A program made the position numbers and the translations under genes. From Empedobacter brevis NBRC 14943 = ATCC 43319 (lineage in GTDB: Bacteria; Bacteroidota; Bacteroidia; Flavobacteriales; Weeksellaceae): a stretch of 64,000 bases of DNA. The notes under the pieces were generated by a model. It made no database searches. It saw nothing but the letters and a program-made list of their open reading frames with translations, and was not told the DNA's origin. Numbering within the stretch: position 1 is the first letter of the stretch; every line of letters starts with the position of its first letter. Below are positions 42,864 through 52,225 of the stretch, piece after piece. The stretch is from assembly GCF_000382425.1 (NCBI RefSeq), contig NZ_KB908296.1, positions 186,001 to 250,000 of the forward strand, written 5' to 3'.

Positions 42864-42894
42864 AAAAAAGCTCATCCATTGGATGAGCTTTTTT
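42864..42894. terminator. Terminator after rpmA
   Basis: 14-bp perfect stem AAAAAAGCTCATCC/GGATGAGCTTTTTT with a 3-nt loop; A and T runs on either side suit both convergent transcripts. Confidence 0.85.
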
Positions 42895-42897
42895 GTT

Positions 42898-43287
42898 TTA
42901 TAAATCTGAAATACTAATTTCTGTCTGAGTAATAATTAAAAATTCAAACCCAAGAGTTGGTTGGGAGTAGTAATAATGATGTTGATTATTTTTGAGAGTT
43001 TCTAATAAATCAATTGGTAAATACTTTATATTCTTTTCAATATAATCTTTTTTATATTCAAGAAAAATATTGAAATCATTCGTATATTCTATCGTATTTT
43101 GAATGTTTTCTTTATGAAAACTAGAGAAATCTTGCCAAATAATATCATTAAAAGTTATTTTCTTAGTTGGATTTTTTTCAAAAGGCAGATAACCAAGATG
43201 AAGTGTAATTGATTTGTTTTTGAAATCGATACTCAAATCAAAAACTGTTAAATCCCCTATTAATTCTGTTAGTTTTTCTGTATTCAT
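42898..43287 (-). CDS. Hypothetical protein, 129 residues
   Basis: Not recognised. Likely start at ATG 43287 (MNTEKLTELIGD); an upstream in-frame ATG at 43341 would add 18 residues but lies in the thiL terminator. Predicted soluble, acidic-neutral, with VFDLSIDFKNKSITLHLGYLPF and TFNDIIWQDFSSF suggesting beta strands, and no signal peptide or repeats. The AT-rich codon usage resembles that of its neighbours. It lies alone between rpmA (convergent) and thiL (same strand); no function can be proposed. Confidence 0.5.
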   Translation of the reverse strand: MNTEKLTELIGDLTVFDLSIDFKNKSITLHLGYLPFEKNPTKKITFNDIIWQDFSSFHKENIQNTIEYTNDFNIFLEYKKDYIEKNIKYLPIDLLETLKNNQHHYYYSQPTLGFEFLIITQTEISISDL

Positions 43288-43327
43288 CTTAGTTCTATTA
43301 AATTTAAAATTACAACTTATTTCAACA

Positions 43328-43357
43328 AAAAAAGCATCCAATCTCTTGAATGCTTTT
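43328..43357 (-). terminator. Terminator of thiL
   Basis: 8-bp perfect stem AAAAGCAT/ATGCTTTT with a loop of about 14 nt and, on the minus strand, a following T-run. 35 nt after the thiL stop. Confidence 0.65.
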
Positions 43358-43392
43358 GATTTTATATTTGATGAGAAGCTTCATTTCAAAAA

Positions 43393-44451
43393 TTATTCTT
43401 CTTCTTCCGTTTCAATACCCCATCCCTGCGCTGTCAACGGAACCATTTGCTCACTTCCGCGTGTAATCAAATAATTTTCTTCGTTTTTCCCGGTTACATG
43501 GCCAATCACCGTTAAATGTGGATTTCCTTTGATTTTTTCAAAATCTTTTTGGTCAATGGTAAACAGCAATTCATAATCTTCTCCACCGCTTAATGCACAC
43601 GTAATGGGATTGATTTTAAACTCTTCAGCTGTACGAATGACAATAGAATCCAATGGAATTTTTTCTTCATAAATATTAAATCCAATACCACTTTCTTTTG
43701 ATAAATGAATAATTTCAGAAGATAATCCATCCGAAATATCAATCATAGAAGTAGGTTTTACTTTCAGTTCTTTTAAAAGGTTGACAATGTCTAATCTTGC
43801 TTCCGGTTTCAATTGTCGTTCGACTAAATAAGAATATTGTTCTAAATCCGGTTGATTGTTAGGATTCACTTTAGAAACTTGTGCTTCGCGTTCCAGAACC
43901 TGTAAACCAAGAAAAGAAGCGCCTAAATCTCCTGAAAGAACAACCAGATCATTTTCTTTGGCGCCATTTCTATAAGCCAAATCTTTCTCAGGAGCCGAAC
44001 CAATTGCTGTCATACTTAACACAAGCCCGCTGACAGATGAAGTTGTGTCTCCTCCGACAATATCGATGTTGTATTTGTCGCAGGCATATTTCATTCCGTT
44101 GTAAATTTCGTCCACCGCTTCTATTGTAAAACGGTTTGAAATTGCCATCGAAACCAACAATTGTTTTGGAATTGCGTTCATAGCTAAAATATCGCTGATA
44201 GCCGTTACAACAGCTTTGTATCCCAAATGACGCAATGGCATATACGACCAACTGAAATTAACGCCTTCTACCAACATATCAGTTGATACGACAATTTTAT
44301 CTTTTTTGAAGTCAAGAACGGCCGCATCATCACCAATTCCTTTGATAGAGCTTTCTAATTTGATGGGAAAACCTTCTTTGATTTGATTAATTAAACCGAA
44401 TTCGCCGATTTCTGCCAAACTAGTTTTTGAAATATTTTTATCTTCTAACAT
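43393..44451 (-). CDS. thiL: Thiamine-monophosphate kinase
   Basis: 352-residue ATP-dependent kinase forming thiamine diphosphate. Motifs: SIKGIGDDAAVLD, VSTDMLVEGVNFSWSYM, GYKAVVTAISDILAMNA, DIVGGDTTSS, GDLGASFLGL, and the C-terminal SMIDISDGLSSEIIHLSKESG with CALSGGEDYELLF. Fits ThiL with the PurM-like fold. 5 nt downstream of the thioesterase gene, apparently an operon. Confidence 0.94.
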   Translation of the reverse strand: MLEDKNISKTSLAEIGEFGLINQIKEGFPIKLESSIKGIGDDAAVLDFKKDKIVVSTDMLVEGVNFSWSYMPLRHLGYKAVVTAISDILAMNAIPKQLLVSMAISNRFTIEAVDEIYNGMKYACDKYNIDIVGGDTTSSVSGLVLSMTAIGSAPEKDLAYRNGAKENDLVVLSGDLGASFLGLQVLEREAQVSKVNPNNQPDLEQYSYLVERQLKPEARLDIVNLLKELKVKPTSMIDISDGLSSEIIHLSKESGIGFNIYEEKIPLDSIVIRTAEEFKINPITCALSGGEDYELLFTIDQKDFEKIKGNPHLTVIGHVTGKNEENYLITRGSEQMVPLTAQGWGIETEEEE

Positions 44452-44455
44452 CTGT

Positions 44456-44965
44456 TTATTTTAGGGATTGAAAAAGTGATGGATCTACATTTTCTGAGCG
44501 GAAAGGTAAATTGATAATGTCTTGTTTTGACATTGTTTTAATGGTTTTACCTTCAAATGATTTTTGTATATTTTCTAACATTTCGATTGGAGGAGCCTGC
44601 ATTTTACGTTTTGTCATCGAAAACCAAACACCTGTCAATTCAGAATGACAAAGATGTGTTCCATCTTGATTATATAAATTGTGAATAAACTGATAAATCA
44701 TACCATCTTCTGACATTCCGCCAATTTCTACAGAGATGTAAATTTCTTCACCTTCCATCGCTTCTTTGAAAAAAGAAAATTGTTCATGTAAAATCGCAGG
44801 ACCAATTCCGTATTCAGCCAGATTTTTCATCGAAACACCATAATCTCTTAAAAAAGCAATTCGCGCAAAACTTGTAAAATTCATGTACGAAGCATTTGCT
44901 AAATGACGATTCGCATCCAAATCAGACCAGCGAACAATGGTTTTCTGAAAATATGTATTATTCAT
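44456..44965 (-). CDS. Acyl-CoA thioesterase (hot-dog fold)
   Basis: 169-residue 4HBT-family protein: VRWSDLDANRHLANASYMNF (conserved Asp in the DxD/xN-H core), LAEYGIGPAILHEQFSFF, and LYNQDGTHLCHSELTGVWFSM. Hydrolyses acyl-CoA thioesters in the cytoplasm; chain-length preference unknown. Followed 4 nt later by thiL. Confidence 0.85.
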   Translation of the reverse strand: MNNTYFQKTIVRWSDLDANRHLANASYMNFTSFARIAFLRDYGVSMKNLAEYGIGPAILHEQFSFFKEAMEGEEIYISVEIGGMSEDGMIYQFIHNLYNQDGTHLCHSELTGVWFSMTKRKMQAPPIEMLENIQKSFEGKTIKTMSKQDIINLPFRSENVDPSLFQSLK

Positions 44966-45130
44966 GAATTGAAAATTATTTTAATTGCAAAGTTACGGAT
45001 TAGAATTTACACGAAAATGATTAATATTTTTAATCACATCAAATAGAAAAAAACAATAATATTTAACATCAAATTAAATGCTAAGTCTTTATTATTTTGT
45101 ATATTTAAAGAGCTATTAAACAGTGAGATT

Positions 45131-45958
45131 ATGAAAAAAATATTATTTCCGACAGACTTTTCAGAAACTGCAAATAATGCGTTTTTATATGCTTTAAATT
45201 TGGCAGAAAATCAAAATGCAGAACTGTATGTTTTACATGCATTTCAATACCCAATGGTGAGCGGAGGAGTTGATGCGACAATCTTACAAAATGTATATGA
45301 TACAATAGAATTGAATAATTTCGAAAATCTGAAAGATCACATTCCGTTCTTACGAAAAATGGCAGAAGACAATGGTTTTTCATCTATTGATTTGAAATTT
45401 TTTATAAAAGAGGGAATGCTTTCGTTTGTTTTACCAACTTTTATAGAAGAAGAAAAAGTGGATTTTGTCGTAATGGGGACTACAGGTAATACAGGTTTTG
45501 ATAAAGTTATTTTTGGATCGAATACCATGAATGCGATCAAACATTTGAAAATTCCGGTTTTAAGTGTGCCAAACGGATACAAATATAAAGGAATCAATAA
45601 CATTGGTTTCACAACAATTTTTCAGGATAAAGACCGTAAAGCATTAGATTATTTAACAGAAATCGCATACAGGTACAAAGCGAAAGTGCATTGTCTGCAT
45701 GTATCGAAAGATGGTAATTATGACATTCCAACACTTAATCATTGGAAAGAATATTATAAAGATGAACCAGTGGATTTTTCTATTTATACCACAGAAGAGT
45801 CAGTTGATGCGGTTTTAGAATTCATCAAAGAAGAGAAAATAGATTTGTTAACTGTGGTGAGCCGAAATAAAGGCTTCTTTGAAAAATTATTTTCTCCAAG
45901 TTTTACAAAGAAAATTCTTTCTCAAAATATAGTGCCGCTATTTGTTTTTCATGAATAA
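45131..45958 (+). CDS. Universal stress protein, tandem UspA domains (copy 2)
   Basis: 275 residues. Domain 1 starts KILFPTDFSETANNAF, like copies 1 and 3, and ends GTTGNTGFDKVIFGSN (G-2X-G-9X-G-S). Domain 2 ends VVSRNKGFFEKLFSPSFTKKIL without the nucleotide signature. Copy 3 follows 105 nt downstream after a terminator and is the closer paralogue (shared AFQYPM/VYELPM region and identical SRNKGFF). No operon partner. Confidence 0.9.
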   Translation: MKKILFPTDFSETANNAFLYALNLAENQNAELYVLHAFQYPMVSGGVDATILQNVYDTIELNNFENLKDHIPFLRKMAEDNGFSSIDLKFFIKEGMLSFVLPTFIEEEKVDFVVMGTTGNTGFDKVIFGSNTMNAIKHLKIPVLSVPNGYKYKGINNIGFTTIFQDKDRKALDYLTEIAYRYKAKVHCLHVSKDGNYDIPTLNHWKEYYKDEPVDFSIYTTEESVDAVLEFIKEEKIDLLTVVSRNKGFFEKLFSPSFTKKILSQNIVPLFVFHE

Positions 45959-45980
45959 TATAATTTATAGTGAATAAAGA

Positions 45981-46014
45981 AAGCTCAATCTGTGTAAATA
46001 GATTGAGCTTTTTT
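45981..46014 (+). terminator. Terminator between universal stress protein copies 2 and 3
   Basis: 11-bp perfect stem AAGCTCAATCT/AGATTGAGCTT with an 8-nt loop and T-tract. Confidence 0.85.
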
Positions 46015-46063
46015 CGTGTCGAAATAAAATTATTCGTAACTTTTGACTACAAAACACGAAAAA

Positions 46064-46900
46064 ATGAAAAAAATATTGTTCCCAACAGATTTTTCTGAGA
46101 CTGCCAATAATGCATTTTTATATGCTTTAAACCTTGCAAAAAGTATAGATGCACAGGTTTATGTTTTACACGTTTACGAATTACCTATGATAACAGGAAG
46201 TTTAAGCGCCGGCTTAATTCAAAATGTTTATGAGACGGTAGAATTAGGAAGCTTTGATAATTTTAAAGATAATATTCCACAATTAAGACAAATTGCGGAT
46301 GAAAATGGATTGAATGAAATTCCGGTTAAATTTATTTTAGAAGAAGGAAATTTTCTTTACATCTTAAGAGAGATTATCGGTGAAGAAAGTGTCGACTTTG
46401 TTGTGATGGGAACAGATGGTAATTCTGGAATAGAAAAAATGCTTTTTGGATCGAATACGATTAATGCAATTACATCGATGAAGATTCCGATTTTAAGTAT
46501 TCCGAAAGCGATGTCTTTCAAAGGATTTAAAAATATTGGCTTTACAACTGTTTTTGATCAAAAAGACAAAGATGCTTTAAAATATCTGATTGAGATTGCA
46601 AATCGTCACCAAGCTAAAATTCATTGTATGCATGTTTCTAAGGATGGTAAATATGATGAACAGGCACTGAAAGATTGGCAAGATCAATTTGCCGGAGATC
46701 CAATTGTTTTCGAGATTTATCATGATACGGATCCTGTAAATGCGGTGTTGGATTTTATCAAGGAAAAACAAATTGATCTATTGACTGTGGTGAGTCGAAA
46801 CAAAGGTTTTTTTGATAAAATATTTTCGCCGGGATTTACAAAGAAAATCGCGAATAAAAATATTACACCTCTGTTTGTTTTTCATGAACAAAAAGTATAA
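46064..46900 (+). CDS. Universal stress protein, tandem UspA domains (copy 3)
   Basis: 278 residues from ATG 46064; a TTG at 46043 would add seven residues but the ATG matches the paralogues. Domain 1 contains KILFPTDFSETANNAF and GTDGNSGIEKMLFGSN; domain 2 contains GFTTVFDQKDKDALKYL and SRNKGFFDKIFSPGF, again without the ATP signature. Adjacent to copy 2 in the same direction, each with its own terminator. Confidence 0.9.
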   Translation: MKKILFPTDFSETANNAFLYALNLAKSIDAQVYVLHVYELPMITGSLSAGLIQNVYETVELGSFDNFKDNIPQLRQIADENGLNEIPVKFILEEGNFLYILREIIGEESVDFVVMGTDGNSGIEKMLFGSNTINAITSMKIPILSIPKAMSFKGFKNIGFTTVFDQKDKDALKYLIEIANRHQAKIHCMHVSKDGKYDEQALKDWQDQFAGDPIVFEIYHDTDPVNAVLDFIKEKQIDLLTVVSRNKGFFDKIFSPGFTKKIANKNITPLFVFHEQKV

Positions 46901-46929
46901 AAGGGAATGTGAAAACATTTCCTTTTTTT
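46900..46929 (+). terminator. Terminator after universal stress protein copy 3
   Basis: Stem AAAGGGAATGT/ACATTTCCTTT (one G-U pair) with GAAA loop and seven Ts. Confidence 0.8.
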
Positions 46930-46957
46930 ATTAAAATTTCTGTTAAAAATAAAATTT

Positions 46958-46965
46958 TACCTTTG
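46958..46965 (+). promoter_or_regulatory. -7 element (TACCTTTG) before YhiN-type gene
   Basis: TACCTTTG fits the consensus and ends 4 nt before the GTG start, implying a nearly leaderless transcript. Confidence 0.4.
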
Positions 46966-46969
46966 TTCC

Positions 46970-48181
46970 GTGAAAAAAATAGCCATTGTAGGAGGTGGTG
47001 CAGCAGGATATTTTGTTGCAGCAAACCTTGGAAAAACTGTAGGACAACAAACTGTATTGTTTGAACAAGCAAATTTACCGCTGCAAAAAGTACGAATTTC
47101 GGGAGGAGGAAGATGTAATGTGACACATGCTTGTTTTGATCCGTTGGATCTGGTCGAATTTTATCCCCGAGGAAAAAAAGAATTGCGAAGTGTTTTTCAT
47201 GTTTTCCAACCAGGAGATACAATGGCTTGGTTTGATGAACGCGGTGTCGAATTAAAAATTGAAGAGGATAACCGTATTTTTCCTGTGAGCGATTCTTCGC
47301 TTTCTATTATAGAAGCATTGACAAAAGCCGTAGATGAAAATAAAGTTCAATTGAATTTCTCGGAAGGTGTACAAGAGATAAGCAAGGTAGACGGAGGGTA
47401 TGAATTAATGACGAAATCGGGAAAACAATTTTTTGAAACGGTGATTATAACAACCGGAAGCACCCCTAAATTTTGGAAAAGCCTGAAGAGTTTAGGGTTG
47501 CAGATTGTTCAACCTGTTCCTTCATTGTTTACATTTAACTGCAAAGATCCCCGCATTGAAGGTTTGATGGGAATCTCATTTGAAAATGCAGAAGTAAAAA
47601 TCAATCAGCAAAAATTAGACGCTGAAGGTCCTCTTTTAATTACACATTGGGGATTTAGCGGTCCGGCTATTTTAAGATTATCCGCTTGGGGAGCATTAAA
47701 GCTAAATGAAAGTAAATATAAATTCGAAGCTGAAATTAACTTTGTGAATCAATCCAAAGATGAAGTGATTTCTTTCTTAAATGATAAGAAACAGGCTGAT
47801 GCAAAAAAGAATGTTCATAAGAATAACCCGTTCGATTTTCCGAAACGTTTTTGGTTCAGTATTCTAAATTATTGCCGTGTAGATGAAAACAAAGTGTATG
47901 CAGATTTATCAAAGAAACAAGTGGAAGCAATTGCGATTGAATTGACACAAGGAATGTATCAGATAAATGGAAAAAGTACATTCAAGGATGAATTTGTAAC
48001 AGCTGGAGGGGTAGATTTAAAAGAAATTGATTTTCATTCGATGCAAGCGAAAAAGCTACCGCATTTATTTTTAGCAGGAGAAGTGTTAAATATTGATGCC
48101 ATTACAGGAGGATTTAATTTTCAGGCATGTTGGTCTGAAGGATACATTATATCTGAAAAAATTAAAGAAATTTATCAATAG
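46970..48181 (+). CDS. HI0933/YhiN family FAD-dependent oxidoreductase
   Basis: 403-residue flavoprotein starting at a GTG: KKIAIVGGGAAGYFVAANLG (Rossmann FAD-binding), VRISGGGRCNVTHACF, VIITTGSTPKFW and the C-terminal TAGGVDLKEIDFHSMQAKKLPHLF...AGEVLNIDAITGGFNFQACWSEG, the YhiN/HI0933 hallmark. Family members are thought to be reductases of uncertain substrate. A tight -7 element is 4 nt upstream. Confidence 0.9.
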   Translation: MKKIAIVGGGAAGYFVAANLGKTVGQQTVLFEQANLPLQKVRISGGGRCNVTHACFDPLDLVEFYPRGKKELRSVFHVFQPGDTMAWFDERGVELKIEEDNRIFPVSDSSLSIIEALTKAVDENKVQLNFSEGVQEISKVDGGYELMTKSGKQFFETVIITTGSTPKFWKSLKSLGLQIVQPVPSLFTFNCKDPRIEGLMGISFENAEVKINQQKLDAEGPLLITHWGFSGPAILRLSAWGALKLNESKYKFEAEINFVNQSKDEVISFLNDKKQADAKKNVHKNNPFDFPKRFWFSILNYCRVDENKVYADLSKKQVEAIAIELTQGMYQINGKSTFKDEFVTAGGVDLKEIDFHSMQAKKLPHLFLAGEVLNIDAITGGFNFQACWSEGYIISEKIKEIYQ

Positions 48182-48246
48182 TGTATATTTTACACAAGTA
48201 TTATTATGGCTGAAAGCCTTAAGAATAAAGATTTTTTTAAAATTTA

Positions 48247-48287
48247 TTATGTTAACATAACATTATTATAAAATTATGTTATTTTTG
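48247..48287 (+). promoter_or_regulatory. Palindromic operator and -7 element of the fadL-like gene
   Basis: A 14-bp perfect palindrome TTATGTTAACATAA (48247-48260) precedes TATTTTTG (48280-48287), which fits TAnnTTTG. A second ATAACAT/ATGTTAT pair at 48257-48263 and 48276-48282 spans the promoter. Looks like a dimeric regulator site; the regulator is unknown. Confidence 0.5.
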
Positions 48288-48319
48288 TTAGAAGGTATTA
48301 TTAAAAACGAACAAAAAAT

Positions 48320-49552
48320 ATGAAGAAAATTTTCTTAACATTAGCATTTATCGGCTTATCTACATCTGCATTTGCAGGAGGTTACCGTGTTGCTTTACAG
48401 GGAGTTCGCCAAGCTGCTTTGGGAGGAACTTCTGCGACGCAGACTCGTGATGCGAGTGTGGCGTTTTATAACCCTGCCGGATTAGCTTTCGTAGACAGTA
48501 AATTGAGTATTGCTGTCGGAGGTTTTGGTGTAAAAACTGACGTAAAATGGCAAGACCCGACAACTTTGCAAAAAGCTGAAACGGATAGTAAATTGGGAAC
48601 ACCAATGTATTTAGCGGTGAGTTACAAACCTGTTGATGACTTAGCAGTAGGGATAAGCGTAACGACACCGTTTGGAAGTTCGGTTACCTGGCCGGAAGAT
48701 TGGCAGAATAAAGCGAATATCACGCATATTGATTTAAAAGCATTTAACATTCAGCCAACTGTGGCTTACCGTTTTTCTGATTGGTTCAGTTTAGGTATCG
48801 GCTTTATCTACACACACGGAACAGCGAAATTAGAAAAAGTACAAACTGTTGCCGGAAATGATATTAAACTAAAACTAGAGGACAAAGATGCTCATGGTTT
48901 AGGGTTTAATGTTGGGGCAATGTTCAAGCCAACAGAGAAATTTGGTGTAGGATTAGCATACCGTTCAAATGTTGATGTTTCTGCAAACAAAGGAGACGTT
49001 ACATGGACGAATGTGCCTTCCGGAATAGCCTCTAATGTGCCTTTCAATACAGATAAATGGAACACAACTTTACCACTACCATCTGAATTTACTTTCGGGA
49101 TGTCGTATAAAATCTTACCTCAATTGGAAATCTTTGGAGATGTTGTTTGGCAAAACTGGACACGTTATAAAAGTTTAGATATCAATTTATACAATGATGC
49201 ATCAAACACTTTTTACACGTCATCTTCTCAAAAGAATTGGAAAGACAATACATTGTTCCGTTTTGGAGCTGAATATACATTCAATGATATGATTGTAGGA
49301 CGTGTTGGGTATTACCACGATAAATCACCTGTTCCGGCAGCATACTGGTCTTCAGAAACACCAAGTTCTAATTTAAACTCTGTTTCTGCAGGTGTAGGAT
49401 TTAAATTTAACAATGGATTTTATTTAGATCTGTTTGGTTCTTATGTACAGGGAGATGAGAGACATATTGACAACATCGAGCAAAATTTCTCAGGAGATGT
49501 GAAGATGCGTGCAATTAACTTTGGTTTAGGACTAACGTATAATCTTAAATAA
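48320..49552 (+). CDS. OmpP1/FadL family outer-membrane transporter
   Basis: 410-residue outer-membrane beta-barrel with signal peptide ending AFAGG, then the FadL N-terminal pattern QAALGGTSATQTRDASVAFYNPAGLAF, the barrel, and EFTFGMSYKILPQLEIFGDVVWQNW. FadL-type channels import long-chain fatty acids or other hydrophobic compounds. 9 nt upstream of a GDSL lipoprotein gene, a pairing also common in other flavobacteria; the two are cotranscribed. Confidence 0.88.
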   Translation: MKKIFLTLAFIGLSTSAFAGGYRVALQGVRQAALGGTSATQTRDASVAFYNPAGLAFVDSKLSIAVGGFGVKTDVKWQDPTTLQKAETDSKLGTPMYLAVSYKPVDDLAVGISVTTPFGSSVTWPEDWQNKANITHIDLKAFNIQPTVAYRFSDWFSLGIGFIYTHGTAKLEKVQTVAGNDIKLKLEDKDAHGLGFNVGAMFKPTEKFGVGLAYRSNVDVSANKGDVTWTNVPSGIASNVPFNTDKWNTTLPLPSEFTFGMSYKILPQLEIFGDVVWQNWTRYKSLDINLYNDASNTFYTSSSQKNWKDNTLFRFGAEYTFNDMIVGRVGYYHDKSPVPAAYWSSETPSSNLNSVSAGVGFKFNNGFYLDLFGSYVQGDERHIDNIEQNFSGDVKMRAINFGLGLTYNLK

Positions 49553-49561
49553 CACTACAAC

Positions 49562-51028
49562 ATGAAACATTTAAATAAAATAGTATTAGTTGCTTTAGCT
49601 GCTACGATGTTTAGCTGTGATCAGGATTTTGACAATCCGGTTGAAGACATTAAAGTAACAGCAGGTGAAGCTGACTTTCAAAAATACATTGCGTTAGGAA
49701 ACTCGTTAACTTCTGGTTATAGAGACAATGCATTGTACCGTTCCGGTCAAGAAAATTCTTATCCGAATATGTTAGCCGGATTAATGAAAGCTGCAGGTGG
49801 AGGAGAATTTACAACTCCTTATATGCCAAATGATACAGGTGGATTTACCGATTTACCTGGCTTTCCGGGAAAATTAAGTTTACAAATCGTAAATGGAGCT
49901 TTAACTCCTGTGCCAAGTGCTCCCGGAGCGGCATTGGATTTTTTAGCGGATAAAGGAAAATTCCAAAATATGGGGGTTCCGGGTGCAAAATCATACCATT
50001 TAGTTGCCCCAGGTTATGGAAATCCTGCAGGATTAGCAGTAGGAAAGGCAAATCCGTATTTTGTTCGTTTTGCAAGTGGACCTTCTGTTTCTGTTGTAGC
50101 TGATGCTGTAGAACAAGAACCTACATTTTTCTCTCTATGGATTGGAAATAATGATGTATTGGGGTATGCAACAAGTGGTGGTACCGGTGTAGATCATAAT
50201 GAAACAGGTAGTTTAGTTGCCGCAGATTATAATTCAAATGATATTTCAAATGCGACAGTAGTTGCAGGGGCTTTAGAACAAATTATTGCTACAATGACGA
50301 ATTCTGCAAAAAAGCCAAAAGGTGTTATTGCGAATATTCCTTCTGTAACATCGATTCCATATTTTACAACTGTACCGTATAATGCAATTACTGGTTTAAC
50401 AGATGTGCAGATATCAGGTTTAAATACTGCTTATGCGCAATACAATGGTGGATTAGCATTAGCGCTTAAGAATAATTTAATTAATCAGGCAGAGTATGAA
50501 CAACGTTTAATTAAACCATTTACAGCAGGAGCAACTCAAAATGCATTAGTAATAATAGATAAAGATTTAACAAATTTATCAGCTTTAGGATTAAATAGTT
50601 ATAGACAAGCGACTTCGAAAGATTTAATTACGCTAACAGCATTGCCTTTGTTAAGACAAGGTTATGGTACACAAATACAAATGCCAGATCAATATGTTTT
50701 AACAGAAAAAGAAACGGCAAAAGCTGAAGCGGCAGTAACGAAATACAATGCTTCAATAGCAAGTTTAGCAACAAAATATAATTTAGCATTGGTGGATGCA
50801 TATTCTGAAATGAAAAAATTAAGTTCTAGTTCAGGTATTAAGTATTATGGACAAACTTATACAACAACTTTTGTTTCGGGAGGAGCCTTCTCTTTAGATG
50901 GAGTTCACTTAACAGGAACAGGTTATGCTATTGTAGCTAATATGTTTGCAGATGCAATTAACAGAAAATATCAATCGACATTAAGACATGTTTATCCGGG
51001 GAACTACCCGGGAATAGCTATTCCTTAA
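49562..51028 (+). CDS. SGNH/GDSL hydrolase lipoprotein
   Basis: 488-residue lipoprotein (lipobox TMFSC, Cys about residue 19). Family motifs: ALGNSLTSG (GDSL variant with Asn in place of Asp), MGVPGAKSYHL, LWIGNNDVLG (block III) and DGVHLTGTGYAIVANM (block V with catalytic Asp-x-x-His). Predicted esterase/lipase on the cell surface or periplasmic side. With FadL it suggests lipid hydrolysis followed by uptake; substrate not known. Terminator 51050-51078 follows. Confidence 0.88.
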   Translation: MKHLNKIVLVALAATMFSCDQDFDNPVEDIKVTAGEADFQKYIALGNSLTSGYRDNALYRSGQENSYPNMLAGLMKAAGGGEFTTPYMPNDTGGFTDLPGFPGKLSLQIVNGALTPVPSAPGAALDFLADKGKFQNMGVPGAKSYHLVAPGYGNPAGLAVGKANPYFVRFASGPSVSVVADAVEQEPTFFSLWIGNNDVLGYATSGGTGVDHNETGSLVAADYNSNDISNATVVAGALEQIIATMTNSAKKPKGVIANIPSVTSIPYFTTVPYNAITGLTDVQISGLNTAYAQYNGGLALALKNNLINQAEYEQRLIKPFTAGATQNALVIIDKDLTNLSALGLNSYRQATSKDLITLTALPLLRQGYGTQIQMPDQYVLTEKETAKAEAAVTKYNASIASLATKYNLALVDAYSEMKKLSSSSGIKYYGQTYTTTFVSGGAFSLDGVHLTGTGYAIVANMFADAINRKYQSTLRHVYPGNYPGIAIP

Positions 51029-51047
51029 TTATTATTCAATAAATTAT

Positions 51048-51078
51048 AAAAGACTATCTCGTTGAGGTAGTCTTTTTT
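51048..51078 (+). terminator. Terminator after GDSL lipoprotein
   Basis: Stem AGACTATCTC/GAGGTAGTCT (one G-U pair) with GTT loop and an eight-T tract. Confidence 0.8.
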
Positions 51079-51107
51079 TTGTTGAAGAAATGGTCGTTTA
51101 GAAAATA

Positions 51108-51133
51108 ATAAAAGCAAACCCAATGGTTTGCTT
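51108..51133 (-). terminator. Terminator of fbp
   Basis: 9-bp perfect stem AAGCAAACC/GGTTTGCTT with CAAT loop; the minus strand continues into TTTTATTATTTTC. 26 nt after the fbp stop. Confidence 0.75.
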
Positions 51134-51159
51134 CTATTTGATATCTGTTAAAATCTAGC

Positions 51160-52176
51160 TTACTTCAATTCTTCATTTCGCATAAATTCTTCTGCTTTCT
51201 CGACCATATTTTTTGATCCGCAAAAGAAAGGAATACGTTGGTGTAATTCTGTTGGCTCGATATCCATAATACGTTTAAAACCATCTGAAGCTTTACCTCC
51301 TGCTTGTTCCGCGATAAAGGCCATAGGATTACATTCGTATAATAAACGCAATTTACCATTTGGATTATTTGTTCCCGAAGGATAAATGTAAATTCCTCCT
51401 TTCAACATGTTTCGGTGAAAGTCGGAACAAAGGGAACCGATATAACGAGAAGTATACGGACGGTTATCTTCATCTGCCTGGCAGTATTTTATGTAATTTT
51501 TAACGCCTTGCGGGAATTTGACGTAATTCCCTTCGTTTACCGAATAAATATTTCCATCTTCCGGAATGCACATATTCGGATGCGATAAGTAAAATGTACC
51601 GATTCCCGGATTTAAGGTAAATCCGTTAACCCCTTTTCCTGTCGTGTAAACCAACATGGTCGATGTACCATAAATAACATAACCGGCAGCAACTTGTTTA
51701 TTTCCGGGTTGTAGAAAATCCTCTATTGTAACAGGTGTTCCTGGTTCTGTAACACGGTGGTAAATAGAGAAAATAGTTCCTACGGAAACGTTGACATCAA
51801 TATTAGAAGAACCATCTAAAGGGTCAATTAATACAACGTATTTACTGTTTTTAGAATTTTTTGAAGGTTGAATTGCAATAAAATCTTCATTTTCTTCTGA
51901 AGCGATTCCGCACACAACTTCACGTTGCGATAAAGTTTCTATAAATGTTTCATTTGCAAAAACATCCAATTTTTGTTGTTTTTCTCCTTGGACATTTTCA
52001 TTTCCGAATTCACCTAATATACTAACTAAACCAGCTTTGTTGACTTTGTAATTAACAACTTTTGTCGCTAATTTAATAGAACTCAGTAGTCTGGATAGTT
52101 CTCCGGATGAATAAATAAAATCGGCTTGATTTTCTATGATAAACTCTCCGAGAGTTTGATGAGAATTTGTGTTCAT
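51160..52176 (-). CDS. fbp: Fructose-1,6-bisphosphatase, class I
   Basis: 338-residue gluconeogenic phosphatase (FBP to F6P), metal dependent. Signature [19 protein letters not shown] with the catalytic Asp/Gly-Ser-Ser, [27 protein letters not shown] near the N-terminus, [22 protein letters not shown] near the C-terminus. Monocistronic; an 18-bp palindrome (52226-52243), possibly a LacI-type operator, lies 50 nt upstream. Confidence 0.95.
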   Translation of the reverse strand: MNTNSHQTLGEFIIENQADFIYSSGELSRLLSSIKLATKVVNYKVNKAGLVSILGEFGNENVQGEKQQKLDVFANETFIETLSQREVVCGIASEENEDFIAIQPSKNSKNSKYVVLIDPLDGSSNIDVNVSVGTIFSIYHRVTEPGTPVTIEDFLQPGNKQVAAGYVIYGTSTMLVYTTGKGVNGFTLNPGIGTFYLSHPNMCIPEDGNIYSVNEGNYVKFPQGVKNYIKYCQADEDNRPYTSRYIGSLCSDFHRNMLKGGIYIYPSGTNNPNGKLRLLYECNPMAFIAEQAGGKASDGFKRIMDIEPTELHQRIPFFCGSKNMVEKAEEFMRNEELK

Positions 52177-52225
52177 AATTATGTTTTGCTCGTCAAATAT
52201 CGGAATAAAAACTTAAATGCTCATC

